Notes: generated by a model not told the origin, from the letters alone. A stretch of DNA of 54,330 nucleotides from Olivibacter sitiensis DSM 17696 (GCF_000427965.1 NZ_ATZA01000041.1:1-54330); one strand, 5' to 3'. Positions 35,282 through 44,272 are shown, counted from the stretch's first letter. A program made the numbers and translations.

Positions 35282-37264
35282 ATGGTCCGGAAGTGGCTTT
35301 TTTTCGTCTTGTTGGCAATGTTGCTGCAAAAGCTGGCGGCGCAGGAGCGTGTGGATACGCTGAAGGTAGTAGATGTGCTCGCTGATTCCGTTAGAAGGGA
35401 AGTATACGAGGCCAATCCCGTACAAAGACTTTCAGCAACTGATTTGCAAAGATTGAACAGCCTCAATGTGGCAGATGCCGCCAGGCAGTTTGCTGGGGTG
35501 CAGATCAGGGATTACGGGGGGATAGGAGGAATGAAAACCGTCAACGTGAGAAGCCTGGGCGCGAGCCAACTGGGTTTATTCTACAACGGGGTTCAGCTGG
35601 GCAATGCACAAAATGGGCAGGTCGACCTCGGGCGGTATTCACTAGACAATATGGAGTCCATCAGCCTGTACAATGGGCAGCAAAGTGGAATATTCCTTCC
35701 TGCCAAGGCTTTTGCCATGGCCTCTTCCCTCTGGCTGACGAGTAAAAGACCAAGATTTGAAGCTGACAGGCGTAGTTCCTTACGCACAACAATGCGTAGC
35801 GGTTCTTTCGGTCTTGTCAACCCCTCCTTGCTTTATCAACAACAGCTGGGCGATTCATCCAGCGTAAGTGTCAATGCCGAATGGCTCAATGCCCATGGCA
35901 GATATGATTTTATCTACAGATATTTTGATTACGAAAGAGAAGAGCGGAGGGAAAATACGGACGTCCAAAGTTTACGTCTGGAAAGCAGCTTGACGGGAAA
36001 AGGAAAGACATCCGAATGGGAATTCAACTTATATGGCTATCAGTCGGAGAGGGGACTGCCAGGAGCCACGGTCTCCAACAATGTGAATAGCCTGGATAGG
36101 CAATGGGACAAGGATGTATTTGCACAGTTTCGGTATGTGGAACAATTGGCGCCTAAATATAGGGTACAGTGGAATGCCAAGTATAACTACAACTACCTGC
36201 GTTACCTATCGCCCAACTATGCCAATGAGAGCGGACGCCTACAAAATACCTATCGCCAGCACGAGCTATATCTGTCCATGGTCAATGAAATCCGACCAAT
36301 GGATGACTGGTCTGTAAGTTTAGCTACAGACTATCAATATAACTATTTGGACGCCGATTTGAGGGGCTTTGTCTACCCAAAGAGGCATATGATTATGGCC
36401 AATCTAGCTAGTTCTTGGCAAAAATGGAGGCGCTTTGGCATGCAGGCGAATGTACTCGCTACCTATGTGGCAGAACAGGTGGCACAGGGCGATAGGCCGG
36501 AGAACAGGTTGGACTACAGTCCCGCCCTATCGGCCCATTACCGTCTGACGGAAGCAATGCCCTTTTACCTGAGGGCTTTTGTAAAGCGTAGCTTTCGGAT
36601 GCCTACCTTCAACGACCTATACTATACACTTGTAGGGTCTACCAACCTACGGGCGGAAGAAGCCATGCAGTATAACCTGGGCCTGACCTATGAATATGCC
36701 CTGAATGGTTGGTTCAATAACATTTTTATTAGCGGCGACGCTTATTACAACAGAATAAGCAACCGTATTACCGCCCTTCCGGGCAACAATCTTTTTAGAT
36801 GGACAATGGTCAATCTGGGGCGAGTGGATATAAAAGGTGTGGACGTTCAAATGAAGCTCAGGACTTCCCTTGCCCATGATAGCCGACTGGACTGGGGGAC
36901 AAGTTATACTTTTCAAAAAGCCATTGACGTTGATAGAGGCAGTAGCAGTTATGGCCTGTATGTGCCTTATGCACCGCGGCACAGCGGGGTGTTATTTGCC
37001 TTTCTGCAACATAAGGCCTGGGGACTCAACTATAACTATGCTTACAGCGATAGACGCTATGGCCTGTTGGACAATAGCGTGGAAAGCAATGTGTCGGCCT
37101 ATGGCATACATGACCTGGCGGTCGATTACCGTTTTTCCATCGGCGATGGGAAAGCGAGGCTGGCATTTTTGACCAATAATGTGCTGAACGAAAATTACCA
37201 GGTAGTACGCAATTATTATATGCCGAGAAGGAATTTCAGAATGGATTTAACTTATCAATTTTAA
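35282..37264 (+). CDS. btuB: BtuB-type TonB-dependent cobalamin receptor
   Basis: 660 residues, ATG at 35282. Signal peptide MVRKWLFFVLLAMLLQKLAAQ, TonB-box region (DTLKVVDVLADS), plug about 45-150 (LNSLNVADAARQFAGVQIRD, VNVRSLGASQLGLFYNGVQL), then a barrel ending FRMDLTYQF. Control by a cobalamin riboswitch and a following BtuG-like lipoprotein give the substrate. No btuFCD genes are present in the window, so inner-membrane uptake must be encoded elsewhere. Confidence 0.9.
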   Translation: MVRKWLFFVLLAMLLQKLAAQERVDTLKVVDVLADSVRREVYEANPVQRLSATDLQRLNSLNVADAARQFAGVQIRDYGGIGGMKTVNVRSLGASQLGLFYNGVQLGNAQNGQVDLGRYSLDNMESISLYNGQQSGIFLPAKAFAMASSLWLTSKRPRFEADRRSSLRTTMRSGSFGLVNPSLLYQQQLGDSSSVSVNAEWLNAHGRYDFIYRYFDYEREERRENTDVQSLRLESSLTGKGKTSEWEFNLYGYQSERGLPGATVSNNVNSLDRQWDKDVFAQFRYVEQLAPKYRVQWNAKYNYNYLRYLSPNYANESGRLQNTYRQHELYLSMVNEIRPMDDWSVSLATDYQYNYLDADLRGFVYPKRHMIMANLASSWQKWRRFGMQANVLATYVAEQVAQGDRPENRLDYSPALSAHYRLTEAMPFYLRAFVKRSFRMPTFNDLYYTLVGSTNLRAEEAMQYNLGLTYEYALNGWFNNIFISGDAYYNRISNRITALPGNNLFRWTMVNLGRVDIKGVDVQMKLRTSLAHDSRLDWGTSYTFQKAIDVDRGSSSYGLYVPYAPRHSGVLFAFLQHKAWGLNYNYAYSDRRYGLLDNSVESNVSAYGIHDLAVDYRFSIGDGKARLAFLTNNVLNENYQVVRNYYMPRRNFRMDLTYQF

Positions 37265-37283
37265 AAACAATAATTAATACATC

Positions 37284-38369
37284 ATGAGAAAAATAGACAA
37301 ATTAAGCGGTTTGATTGGAATAGGACTTTTGTTGTTGAGTGCCTGTAGTAAAGATCCCGTGATAGAACCTGAAGAACCCATACAGAGCGTAGACGGCGTT
37401 TATGTCCTCAACGAGGGGGGATTTACCCAGAACAATGCTTCCATCAGTTATTACGACTTTGTGAGTGCTACGTTCACGTCAAATGCTTTCTTGGCTGCTA
37501 ATGCATCGGGTGATGCACTGGGAGATGTGGCCAATGATGCAGTGATTTATGGAAGTAAAATGTACGTGGTGGTCAATAACTCCAATAAGGTGGAAGTGCT
37601 GGATGCGCAGACTTTGCAGCGCAAGAGCGGCGGAATAGTCAGGATCAATCAGCCCCGCTTTTTGGTCTGCACGGAAGGAAAGGTATTTGTCAGCTCCTAC
37701 GACGACCATGTGTATGTTTTGGATACGGTAGCCTATCAAATAGAGCAAAAGATAGCCGTGGGGCGTGATCCGGAAATGATGGTAGCACTGAATGACAAGA
37801 TTTACGTGGCCAATTCGGGTGGCGTATCGGAAGTGTACGATAACCGGATATTTATCATCGACGCCAAAACCTATGAGGTGAATGGGACTATTGCCGTAGC
37901 AGACAATCTGACCGGGCTATATGCGGGTGTTAACAATACGTTATATGCCAAGTCATTGGACGTATATGATGCTGGTTGGAACGTAATTGCACCTGCCAAA
38001 TTTATGGTCGTAGATATTGCCAGCCGTCAGGTGAGCAAGACCTTTGATTTTCAGGTGGAACAGTTTGCTGCCAAAGATGGCGTGGCCTATATCTACAGTT
38101 CGGATTATGCCGACGAACCGCGCGTAATAGCACTGGATATGACAAGCAATGATGTGGAAAATGAAAATGCGCTGAACTTGACTGGTGTATCTGATTTCGT
38201 GTACAGCATAGGAATAGATCCTAGTAATGGCGAAATATGGTTGGGCGATGCAGTGAGCTACGGAAGCACTGGCAAGGTTTTCCATTACGCAAACGACGGG
38301 CAGCAGGTCAAGCAAAGTTTCAATACGGGTTACTACCCCAAGAAGTTTGTGTTCAAGAACGCAAATTAA
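37284..38369 (+). CDS. btuG: BtuG-like beta-propeller lipoprotein (DUF5074/YncE type)
   Basis: 361 residues. Lipobox LLLLSACSKD, acidic tether EPEEP, then a seven-bladed-type repeat: GVYVLNEGGFTQNNASISYYD, YVVVNNSNKVEVLDAQTLQ, VFVSSYDDHVYVLDT, IYVANSGG and so on. BtuG proteins of Bacteroides are surface propellers of this size that capture vitamin B12 with very high affinity and hand it to BtuB. Located 19 bases after btuB and ahead of a strong terminator, so both are under the riboswitch. Orthology to BtuG is inferred from fold type and position. Confidence 0.75.
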   Translation: MRKIDKLSGLIGIGLLLLSACSKDPVIEPEEPIQSVDGVYVLNEGGFTQNNASISYYDFVSATFTSNAFLAANASGDALGDVANDAVIYGSKMYVVVNNSNKVEVLDAQTLQRKSGGIVRINQPRFLVCTEGKVFVSSYDDHVYVLDTVAYQIEQKIAVGRDPEMMVALNDKIYVANSGGVSEVYDNRIFIIDAKTYEVNGTIAVADNLTGLYAGVNNTLYAKSLDVYDAGWNVIAPAKFMVVDIASRQVSKTFDFQVEQFAAKDGVAYIYSSDYADEPRVIALDMTSNDVENENALNLTGVSDFVYSIGIDPSNGEIWLGDAVSYGSTGKVFHYANDGQQVKQSFNTGYYPKKFVFKNAN

Positions 38370-38422
38370 CGGCGCAACCATTGTGAGTATAGCTCGGTGA
38401 TAAGGTCGTCCGCAAGAAGACT

Positions 38423-38457
38423 AGAGATGCAACTTTAGGGTTGCTCTCTTTTTTTTG
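38423..38457 (+). terminator. Terminator of the btuB-btuG operon
   Basis: AGAGATGCAAC, loop TTTAG, GTTGCTCTCT with one bulged T, followed by a run of T through 38457. Confidence 0.85.
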
Positions 38458-38483
38458 TTTTTTGCAATATGTTTTGCCTATGC

Positions 38484-39149
38484 TTAGCGTACTTTCCTGC
38501 GTGCTCTCGTTTTATCTCTTCCCAGACTACTCAAATATTTGATGAGTACGGGCATGGTGGCTACCAGCACGATAAGGATAACGATCCACTCCAGGTTGTT
38601 TTTTACCCATACATTTTCGCCCAAGAGGTACCCTGCCGTAACGATGATGCCCACCCATAACAGGCAGCCAATGATATTGAAGTAGGCGAATTTCTTGATG
38701 TCCATGTTGACTATTCCCGCCGTTAAGGGAGCAAAGGAACGTATGACCGGCACAAAACGCGCAATGATCACCGCGCTGCCGCCGTGTTTTACAAAAAACG
38801 CCCGTGCCTGTATCAGGTATTTTTTCTTGAAGAATCTACCATCCTCTCGACGGGATAGCCGCTTGCCCGATTTCTGCCCTATCCAGTAACCCAGAAAATT
38901 GCCGCTTATACCCGCTATGCAAATCAGGATGGCCCAGTACAGGAAATATAGAAGCGGGTCTACGGTGCTTGGCTGTACATTGGCAAGTACAATGCCCGCG
39001 ATGAATAATAGGGGGTCTCCGGGGAGGAAAAAGCCAAAGAAAATGCCCGTTTCTATGAAGACAATCAATAGTACCAAGTACAGCCCACCGTTATCCATGA
39101 TCCAGTTTGGGTCTATCAAATTGTCGAAGAATTGCAGTATTTCGTTCAT
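38484..39149 (-). CDS. DedA-family membrane protein
   Basis: 221 residues, four to six hydrophobic segments. DedA/VTT landmarks: ETGIFFGFFLPGDPLLFIAGI, GNFLGYWIGQKSGKR, FFVKHGGSAVIIARFVPVIR and FAPLTAGIVNMD. The family contributes to membrane lipid carrier flipping and envelope homeostasis. Convergent with btuG across its terminator. The basic C-terminus (RDKTRARRKVR) is typical. Confidence 0.92.
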   Translation of the reverse strand: MNEILQFFDNLIDPNWIMDNGGLYLVLLIVFIETGIFFGFFLPGDPLLFIAGIVLANVQPSTVDPLLYFLYWAILICIAGISGNFLGYWIGQKSGKRLSRREDGRFFKKKYLIQARAFFVKHGGSAVIIARFVPVIRSFAPLTAGIVNMDIKKFAYFNIIGCLLWVGIIVTAGYLLGENVWVKNNLEWIVILIVLVATMPVLIKYLSSLGRDKTRARRKVR

Positions 39150-39312
39150 TTAGCTTGTCGTTAATATATATTGTTTTTTGACGTATTGGTCAAAATCATC
39201 TGTGTTGAACTTCCTAATGGTAAATGTTTTTCATTATGTTCCCTGCACATTGGCACCTTCATGTCGACGCAATAGACGTATGGGATTTGTTACTCGAAAA
39301 GAATCTTTTATC

Positions 39313-39663
39313 TCAGAACAGGCTGTAAAAAAAGAGGAAAATATAGTATGTAGGTCTTGTCCATGCAGAGAAAGGCGAAGGCACTGCATGGCTAATCGCC
39401 GTTTTTGCGGTCAGATTGAGCGCTTGTGTACAAGCTTCTGTTGCCACTGCCACGAAAAAGCCGGATTTGCCCTTAGCATGAACAACAAAATCTGATATAT
39501 TGTCTACAGCTTCAATACACAAAGCTGCAAAAGACTCGTTTTCTGTTGCGGCATCAGTTGGGGATAGTAAACTCCTTACATCAGTCTCATTGGATAAAAT
39601 GCTGATGAACATGGCCGAGAGAAGGAAATACCTAAAAACACCTTTTGAAAATAGACTGACCAT
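39313..39663 (-). CDS. Small orphan membrane or secreted protein
   Basis: 116 residues from the Met at 39663, chosen because a consensus promoter ends just upstream; the open frame extends 38 codons more but that would begin ahead of the promoter. Start MVSLFSKGVFRYFLLSAMFI is signal- or anchor-like. The middle is Ala/Thr/Glu-rich with two Cys, and the end is hydrophobic (TYYIFLFFYSLF). No family recognised. It stands alone between a terminator and dedA. Confidence 0.5.
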   Translation of the reverse strand: MVSLFSKGVFRYFLLSAMFISILSNETDVRSLLSPTDAATENESFAALCIEAVDNISDFVVHAKGKSGFFVAVATEACTQALNLTAKTAISHAVPSPFSAWTRPTYYIFLFFYSLF

Positions 39664-39690
39664 TTTTACAGTAAGAACTTTCTTGTGGCC

Positions 39691-39721
39691 CAAAGATAGG
39701 CAATCCTTTTCTGTAGTGCAA
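39691..39721 (-). promoter_or_regulatory. Consensus promoter of the small orphan gene
   Basis: Read leftward: TTG at 39721-39719, exactly 20 bases, TATCTTTG at 39698-39691. Perfect match to TTG-N20-TAnnTTTG, with about 20 bases from the start site to the ATG at 39663. Confidence 0.65.
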
Positions 39722-39775
39722 GCGGGTTGCTGTAGTGTTAGGCATTTGATGGACGAATGGCCCTGCAATGATAAC

Positions 39776-39806
39776 AAAAAGGCCGAGTCAAATATGCTCG
39801 GCCTCT
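39776..39806 (-). terminator. Terminator of the His-rich lipoprotein operon
   Basis: Read leftward: GAGGCCGAG, loop, CTCGGCC, then a T-run. The 7-bp G/C stem lies 23 bases past the lipoprotein stop at 39829. Confidence 0.85.
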
Positions 39807-39828
39807 TTCCTTATTACGTTGTCAAAGG

Positions 39829-40422
39829 TTAGTGGTCGTGGTCGTGATCGTCTCCTTCTACCAAATGAAGGGGAAATCTCAGGTCCATGTCCGTAGAACC
39901 GCCAAAGCTGGCATGATCTGGGTTGTTCCAATCCGCTGCTGTCGCTCTGGATTTGTTCAGCCCATGGCGTAGAACGGCGTTCATTACAAATTCATCCGCG
40001 TGTTCCAACACCGTAAATCTTCCCGTAACTCCTACTTGATCATCTTCATAGACATAATCCAGTACACCGTCAGGAGCACCAGTGAAGAAGAACTGATGGT
40101 CATCTGCATCTTCTACAAACTCTTGTTGCATTTCGCGACCTGCGAAATCGTAAGCCACCACTTTGAGGCGGTAGGTATGTCCTTCTACCAGATCATAATG
40201 ACCCCTAGTGGAATTTCCATCTTCACCAAACTCTACGATAACCGTATCTGTCGTTTCGTCGAAATGATCGCCATGATCTTCCAGCTCAATGAAGTTAAAG
40301 ATTACCTTTGCAAATTCCTCTTCCGGATTTTCTGGTTCCGGATCGTCCTTTGAGCAGGCGGAAAAGCCAACAATACCCAAAGCAAATAATCCCAATACTA
40401 AATAGTTGCGTAATTTGTTCAT
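39829..40422 (-). CDS. Lipoprotein with acidic/His metal-binding tail (TonB operon partner)
   Basis: 197 residues. Lipobox in VGFSACSKDD followed by PEPENPEEE. The body is rich in Asp, Glu and His (FIELEDHGDHFDETTD, EDADDHQFFFTG, VLEHADEFVMN) and ends EGDDHDHDH, a clear divalent-metal tail. It follows the TonB receptor by 17 bases and precedes a terminator. A surface zinc-capture partner of the receptor is the best inference; copper or nickel is possible. Confidence 0.75.
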   Translation of the reverse strand: MNKLRNYLVLGLFALGIVGFSACSKDDPEPENPEEEFAKVIFNFIELEDHGDHFDETTDTVIVEFGEDGNSTRGHYDLVEGHTYRLKVVAYDFAGREMQQEFVEDADDHQFFFTGAPDGVLDYVYEDDQVGVTGRFTVLEHADEFVMNAVLRHGLNKSRATAADWNNPDHASFGGSTDMDLRFPLHLVEGDDHDHDH

Positions 40423-40439
40423 GATTTCTGTTTTATCTG

Positions 40440-42809
40440 TTAAAAAATATATTGAATTCTAAGTGTAATATTTCTGCCCATTTCGTGGGTATAATACCTG
40501 AAGCGGTTCATGTAATCCTTATATAGCGTGTTTGTCAAGTTGTCTACTCCCAGACTCATGCCAAGGGTATGGGCGCTGTTTGCCTTGTACTTTATGCCGG
40601 CTACGGCATTGAAAAGATGGTAAGCAGCAGGCGGCGCGGCATAATCGCTCTCTGGTTCGTATCTGCTTTGCCTAGCCACATATTGATGATCCACCTGGAT
40701 GAAAGGTGAGGTCCAGCGCGTCGTACCTTCTTGATTTGTGGCAGGCACTTCCCAACGCAGGCCATGGGTCACCCTATCCGAAGGGATGTAGGGGAGGTAT
40801 GTTCCGTCGCTCACGTTTTTGGCCCTTACCATGGCCGCATTGACGTGATAATTAAGCTGTGTGTTGATCTGATATTGCGCATTGAGATCCAATCCCCAAA
40901 AGCGGGCATTGCTTTGTTCATACCTGAATACCGGAAAAGTGCCACGAACGGTTTGTATAAATTCACCACTGCTTGGTTGTGCGTAGATGTAGTCATGGAT
41001 ATATTGACCGTAGAGATCGATGTCAAAACGCCATTTTTCGTCCTCGTAGTGGGCGCTATTAACCCATTTGTAGCTTCTTTCGCTTTGCAGTTGGTCGTCG
41101 CCTATTTCATACAGGGCGGCACCGTGATGCAATCCGCTGCTGTATAGTTCGTTGGCGCTAGGTGGGCGCCACGCTAGTCCAAGGTTCGATCGCAAGTCCC
41201 ACTTGGCGTTGGGATGCCAGACTGCTCCCAGCGAGCCGGTGATATTGTGAAAAGTTCTGGTACCACCGTATAGTTCTTGTCCATAATTCTCTTCTGTTCC
41301 TGTGGGATTGTTCAAGTCGAGCCTATACCCGGCAGCATCGAAATATTTATAATCATATCGCAGGCCTGCCTCTAGCTCATAATGATTTTTCACCAGACGC
41401 TCAATACCGTAAATGCCACCTGTATAGCTATCATAATTCGGGATGATGGGGATGGTTAGTGTACCTGGTATGTTGTTGTTTACCTGCATAATGTGGCTTG
41501 TACCCACGATGGTGCGTAGCCCATTTGACTTTAGATGATCGTAGCTGATATCCATGCTCTGCGTGGTCAACTGCAGATTGAGCGATGGGATGGCGTCTCT
41601 ATCGCCGCGCCTGATGTCGTATTCTTGTCTATGATCGCGTTGGAAGGCATATTGTACATCCAGTGAAGCCCCGTTTGCGAAATCGTGATGGGCTTTCAGC
41701 TTGGCCAGATCGTGCTTTACTCTTTGGCGAGGCGAGGCAATGTCATAACTGAAATCATAAGTCAAAAAAGGCCTACCATTGTCTATGATAGCTTGAATAT
41801 CTTCCAGCGTTCCGATATGGGCTCCTGTAAAGATGCCAAGCTCCGTGTCGTAGTGGCTATAATAAGCATCAAATTTGGCGATGGGTGTGTTGTAGCTGAG
41901 GGCGGTAGAAAAATCTATCTCATTCACTCCGGTATTGCCCAGGTAATAGTTGGCCGTTTTGATACTGCCCGCTTTCTTATAAGTACCTTGGGCGCGCCAA
42001 GCCAGGTTGTTCCATTTTTTTATATTGCCTTCCAGGGTGCCCGAGAAGGTGCCCGAGCGTCCGTTGCTAGCACCTACCGCATGCAGTTCTCCACCCAATG
42101 TCTTATCAATGGGCATTGGAGCCGGGTCTACCAAGACAACACCGCCAATGGCATCTGCCCCATACCGCACACTTTCGGCTCCTTTTACTACACTGAGCTT
42201 CTTGGCGGTGAATGGGTCTATTTCCGGAGCATGTTCTGCACCCCATTGCTGTCCCTCTTGCCTGATGCCGTTGTTCATGATAAGTACCCTATTGCTGTGC
42301 ATACCGTTGATGACGGGTTTTGCAATGTTACTCCCCGTATTTAAAGTAGAGACACCTGCTATTTTGGATAGCGCCTGAGCCAAATTTTCTCCGCGGCTTT
42401 CATCCATTTGCTGCTCACTCAGACTTATGATTTTGGCTGTCGATCGTTGTGTGGGCGCATGGCCTATCACCTCCACATCGTGTAGTACAACGTCGCTATG
42501 CGTCAGCTGAAAATTGATGGTTTGATTAGACGTAAGCTGTAGGTGTCTTTTTTCATCCGTGTACCCTAGCGAGCTTACGGTGATCTCCACCGATCCAGCA
42601 CATAGTTCCCTGAAGGAAAAATACCCGTGACCATCGGTCATGGTTTGTCTATTTGAAGGAGAGAGGGTTACGCTTACTCCAGACATGGGGAGTTTGGTAT
42701 CGGCATCGAATATGCGACCTTTCAATTCAATAGTGCAATCTTTTTCCTGGGCGAATGAAAAAATGTAGCAAAATAACATGCAAATGGATAAAATACTGTT
42801 TTTGAACAT
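40440..42809 (-). CDS. TonB-dependent receptor, probable zinc importer (ZnuD-like role)
   Basis: 789 residues from the Met at 42809 (MFKNSILSICMLFCYIFSFA); the frame is open 17 codons further but without a signal sequence. N-terminal CarboxypepD_reg-like domain (about 30-110), plug about 130-240 (LAQALSKIAGVSTLNTGSN, INGMHSNRVLIMNNGIRQEG, VRYGADAIGGVVLVDP), barrel to RNITLRIQYIF. Many His residues lie in loops (HSNRVL, HAPEID, HYDTELGIFTGAH). With a His-rich lipoprotein downstream, a His/Cys small protein upstream and a Zur-like promoter box, zinc is the most likely substrate. The receptor class is certain; the metal is inferred. Confidence 0.82.
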   Translation of the reverse strand: MFKNSILSICMLFCYIFSFAQEKDCTIELKGRIFDADTKLPMSGVSVTLSPSNRQTMTDGHGYFSFRELCAGSVEITVSSLGYTDEKRHLQLTSNQTINFQLTHSDVVLHDVEVIGHAPTQRSTAKIISLSEQQMDESRGENLAQALSKIAGVSTLNTGSNIAKPVINGMHSNRVLIMNNGIRQEGQQWGAEHAPEIDPFTAKKLSVVKGAESVRYGADAIGGVVLVDPAPMPIDKTLGGELHAVGASNGRSGTFSGTLEGNIKKWNNLAWRAQGTYKKAGSIKTANYYLGNTGVNEIDFSTALSYNTPIAKFDAYYSHYDTELGIFTGAHIGTLEDIQAIIDNGRPFLTYDFSYDIASPRQRVKHDLAKLKAHHDFANGASLDVQYAFQRDHRQEYDIRRGDRDAIPSLNLQLTTQSMDISYDHLKSNGLRTIVGTSHIMQVNNNIPGTLTIPIIPNYDSYTGGIYGIERLVKNHYELEAGLRYDYKYFDAAGYRLDLNNPTGTEENYGQELYGGTRTFHNITGSLGAVWHPNAKWDLRSNLGLAWRPPSANELYSSGLHHGAALYEIGDDQLQSERSYKWVNSAHYEDEKWRFDIDLYGQYIHDYIYAQPSSGEFIQTVRGTFPVFRYEQSNARFWGLDLNAQYQINTQLNYHVNAAMVRAKNVSDGTYLPYIPSDRVTHGLRWEVPATNQEGTTRWTSPFIQVDHQYVARQSRYEPESDYAAPPAAYHLFNAVAGIKYKANSAHTLGMSLGVDNLTNTLYKDYMNRFRYYTHEMGRNITLRIQYIF

Positions 42810-42960
42810 ATGTTGTTTAGTAAAAATGCACGATGCTGAACGATCTAGGATATACAACAAGATGCATGCAGATTGGATGAAATGCTAGTAAACGACAGCA
42901 ATTACCACTGTATGGGCGAACCACTTTTTATGAAAAAGCGCTTTCGAGCTACCGTATAGC

Positions 42961-43308
42961 CTAGCAAGAAATGACAGGGGGGGCTTTGTTGGTAAATTCT
43001 TCCATAAATCCAATTTGGGTGTTGGATCTATAGTCGCATGGCAATACAGCGATTACCTTTTGAGGAGGTTGCTGCATGGCCATTACCATAGGCATGATTT
43101 GGGCATGTTGGTGATGGAATAGAAAATGGCATATTTGACAATTTTGGTCTTGGCTATTTCCATTGTCATCACTTCCGTTCAAAACATTATGTGTTACCTT
43201 GTCTTGATCTAGGTGCAGGGCATGGACCAGCTGGTAGCTTTGTATATAGCTAAACAACCCCAACAGGAGGATGGCCATGAACTGCAATATGTGACTTTTC
43301 TTAGGCAA
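42961..43308 (-). CDS. Small membrane-anchored His/CxxC protein heading the TonB operon
   Basis: 115 residues with TTG start at 43308 (an in-frame stop lies four codons upstream; the first ATG would remove the basic start). One membrane helix (LQFMAILLLGLFSYIQSY), then QNCQICHFLFHHQHAQ, a CxxC-His and His cluster, and the end TNKAPPVISC. Same architecture as the protein at 34497-34856. Probably secreted or anchored with its metal-binding part in the periplasm. First gene of the operon with the TonB receptor and His-rich lipoprotein. Confidence 0.6.
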   Translation of the reverse strand: MPKKSHILQFMAILLLGLFSYIQSYQLVHALHLDQDKVTHNVLNGSDDNGNSQDQNCQICHFLFHHQHAQIMPMVMAMQQPPQKVIAVLPCDYRSNTQIGFMEEFTNKAPPVISC

Positions 43309-43327
43309 CTTGTTTTTTTATTTGACA

Positions 43328-43358
43328 CAAAGGTATCTTAATCGCATCGTAGTTGCAA
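43328..43358 (-). promoter_or_regulatory. Promoter of the His-rich TonB operon
   Basis: Read leftward: TTG at 43358-43356, 20 bases, TACCTTTG at 43335-43328. Full match to the consensus; start of transcription is near 43321. Confidence 0.65.
43344..43356. promoter_or_regulatory. Zur-like operator 3
   Basis: On the minus strand GCAA-CTACG-ATGC keeps the spacing of the two boxes near 13.45 kb (GCAA-N5-TTGC) and, as there, fuses with the -33 element as TTGCAA. One core base differs. Confidence 0.4.
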
Positions 43359-43375
43359 GTAAAAAAAGCGATACG

Positions 43376-44272
43376 TTACGAACGTGGATGAAAAGATTTA
43401 ATGACCGACTGAAGGTAGTCCCTGTCCAGATGGGTATAGATTTCGGTGGTGGTGATGCTTTCATGTCCCAGCATTTCCTGTACGGCACGCAAGTCAGCCC
43501 CACCTTCAATAAGGTGCGTGGCGAAGGAATGTCGGAAAGTGTGGGGGCTAATGCTTTTGTTAATACCCGCTTTCTTGGCCAGATCCTTGATGATGTTGAA
43601 GACCATGATACGCGAAAGTGAGCTGCCAAAGCGGTTGAGAAAAACATAATCTTCTTTCCCCTTTTTGATATTGGCATGTACCCGTACCTCTTGGATGTAG
43701 ATGTTCAGGTATTTGACGGCCTCGTTTCCAATAGGTACGAGACGCTCCTTGTTGCCCTTTCCCGTCACCTTGATAAAGCCGATTTCCAAAAAGAGATTGG
43801 AAAGTTTCAGCTCTACCAGTTCGGTCACGCGAAGCCCGCAGCCGTAGAGGATTTCCAGCATGGCCTTATTGCGTGTCCCCTCGGGCGTGGAGAGGTCTAT
43901 GGCCGCCAACAGCTGGTCTATTTCTGTGAGATGGAGGGTATCTGGTAGTTTCCTACCCAGTCGCGGCGCTTCTATTAAATATGCCGGATTGCTTTGGATT
44001 GCCTCTTCCAGCATCATGAACTGATAAAATGCCTTGATGCCCGATAATATCCTTGCCTGGGTATATGCCGCCAGGCCGAGCTCGTTAATCCATACCAAGA
44101 AATCCCGAATATGGGAGGTCTCTATGTTCTCCGGATCCTTATGGATATACAATTCACTAAACTGTCTTAGCTTATCTACATCCGTCAGGTAGGCATCTAT
44201 GGAGTTCTGGGAGAGTGAGCGCTCTAACCGTAGGAATTGCTTGAATTTGTGTTGTGCTGATATCCAGTTCAT
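43376..44272 (-). CDS. xerD: Site-specific tyrosine recombinase XerD (or XerC)
   Basis: 298 residues from the Met at 44272 (MNWISAQHKFKQFLRLERSL), normal for Xer proteins; the frame runs 42 codons further but would overlap the tRNA-His promoter region. N-terminal SAM-like domain, then catalytic residues Arg in GCGLRVTELVEL, Lys in VTGKGNKERLVPIG, HxxR in SPHTFRHSFATHLIEGG, His in LGHESITTTEIYTH and the Tyr in the same segment. It resolves chromosome dimers at dif. Divergent from tRNA-His. Confidence 0.92.
   Translation of the reverse strand: MNWISAQHKFKQFLRLERSLSQNSIDAYLTDVDKLRQFSELYIHKDPENIETSHIRDFLVWINELGLAAYTQARILSGIKAFYQFMMLEEAIQSNPAYLIEAPRLGRKLPDTLHLTEIDQLLAAIDLSTPEGTRNKAMLEILYGCGLRVTELVELKLSNLFLEIGFIKVTGKGNKERLVPIGNEAVKYLNIYIQEVRVHANIKKGKEDYVFLNRFGSSLSRIMVFNIIKDLAKKAGINKSISPHTFRHSFATHLIEGGADLRAVQEMLGHESITTTEIYTHLDRDYLQSVIKSFHPRS

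Noticed and set aside
35002-35385. Plus-strand frame across the riboswitch and start of btuB
   Set aside because: The conserved blocks belong to an aptamer RNA, and the frame is not that of btuB.
39178-39495. Cys-rich plus-strand frame (105 codons) resembling a zinc-binding protein
   Set aside because: Opposite the small orphan gene, which has a consensus promoter on the minus strand; no promoter seen for this one.
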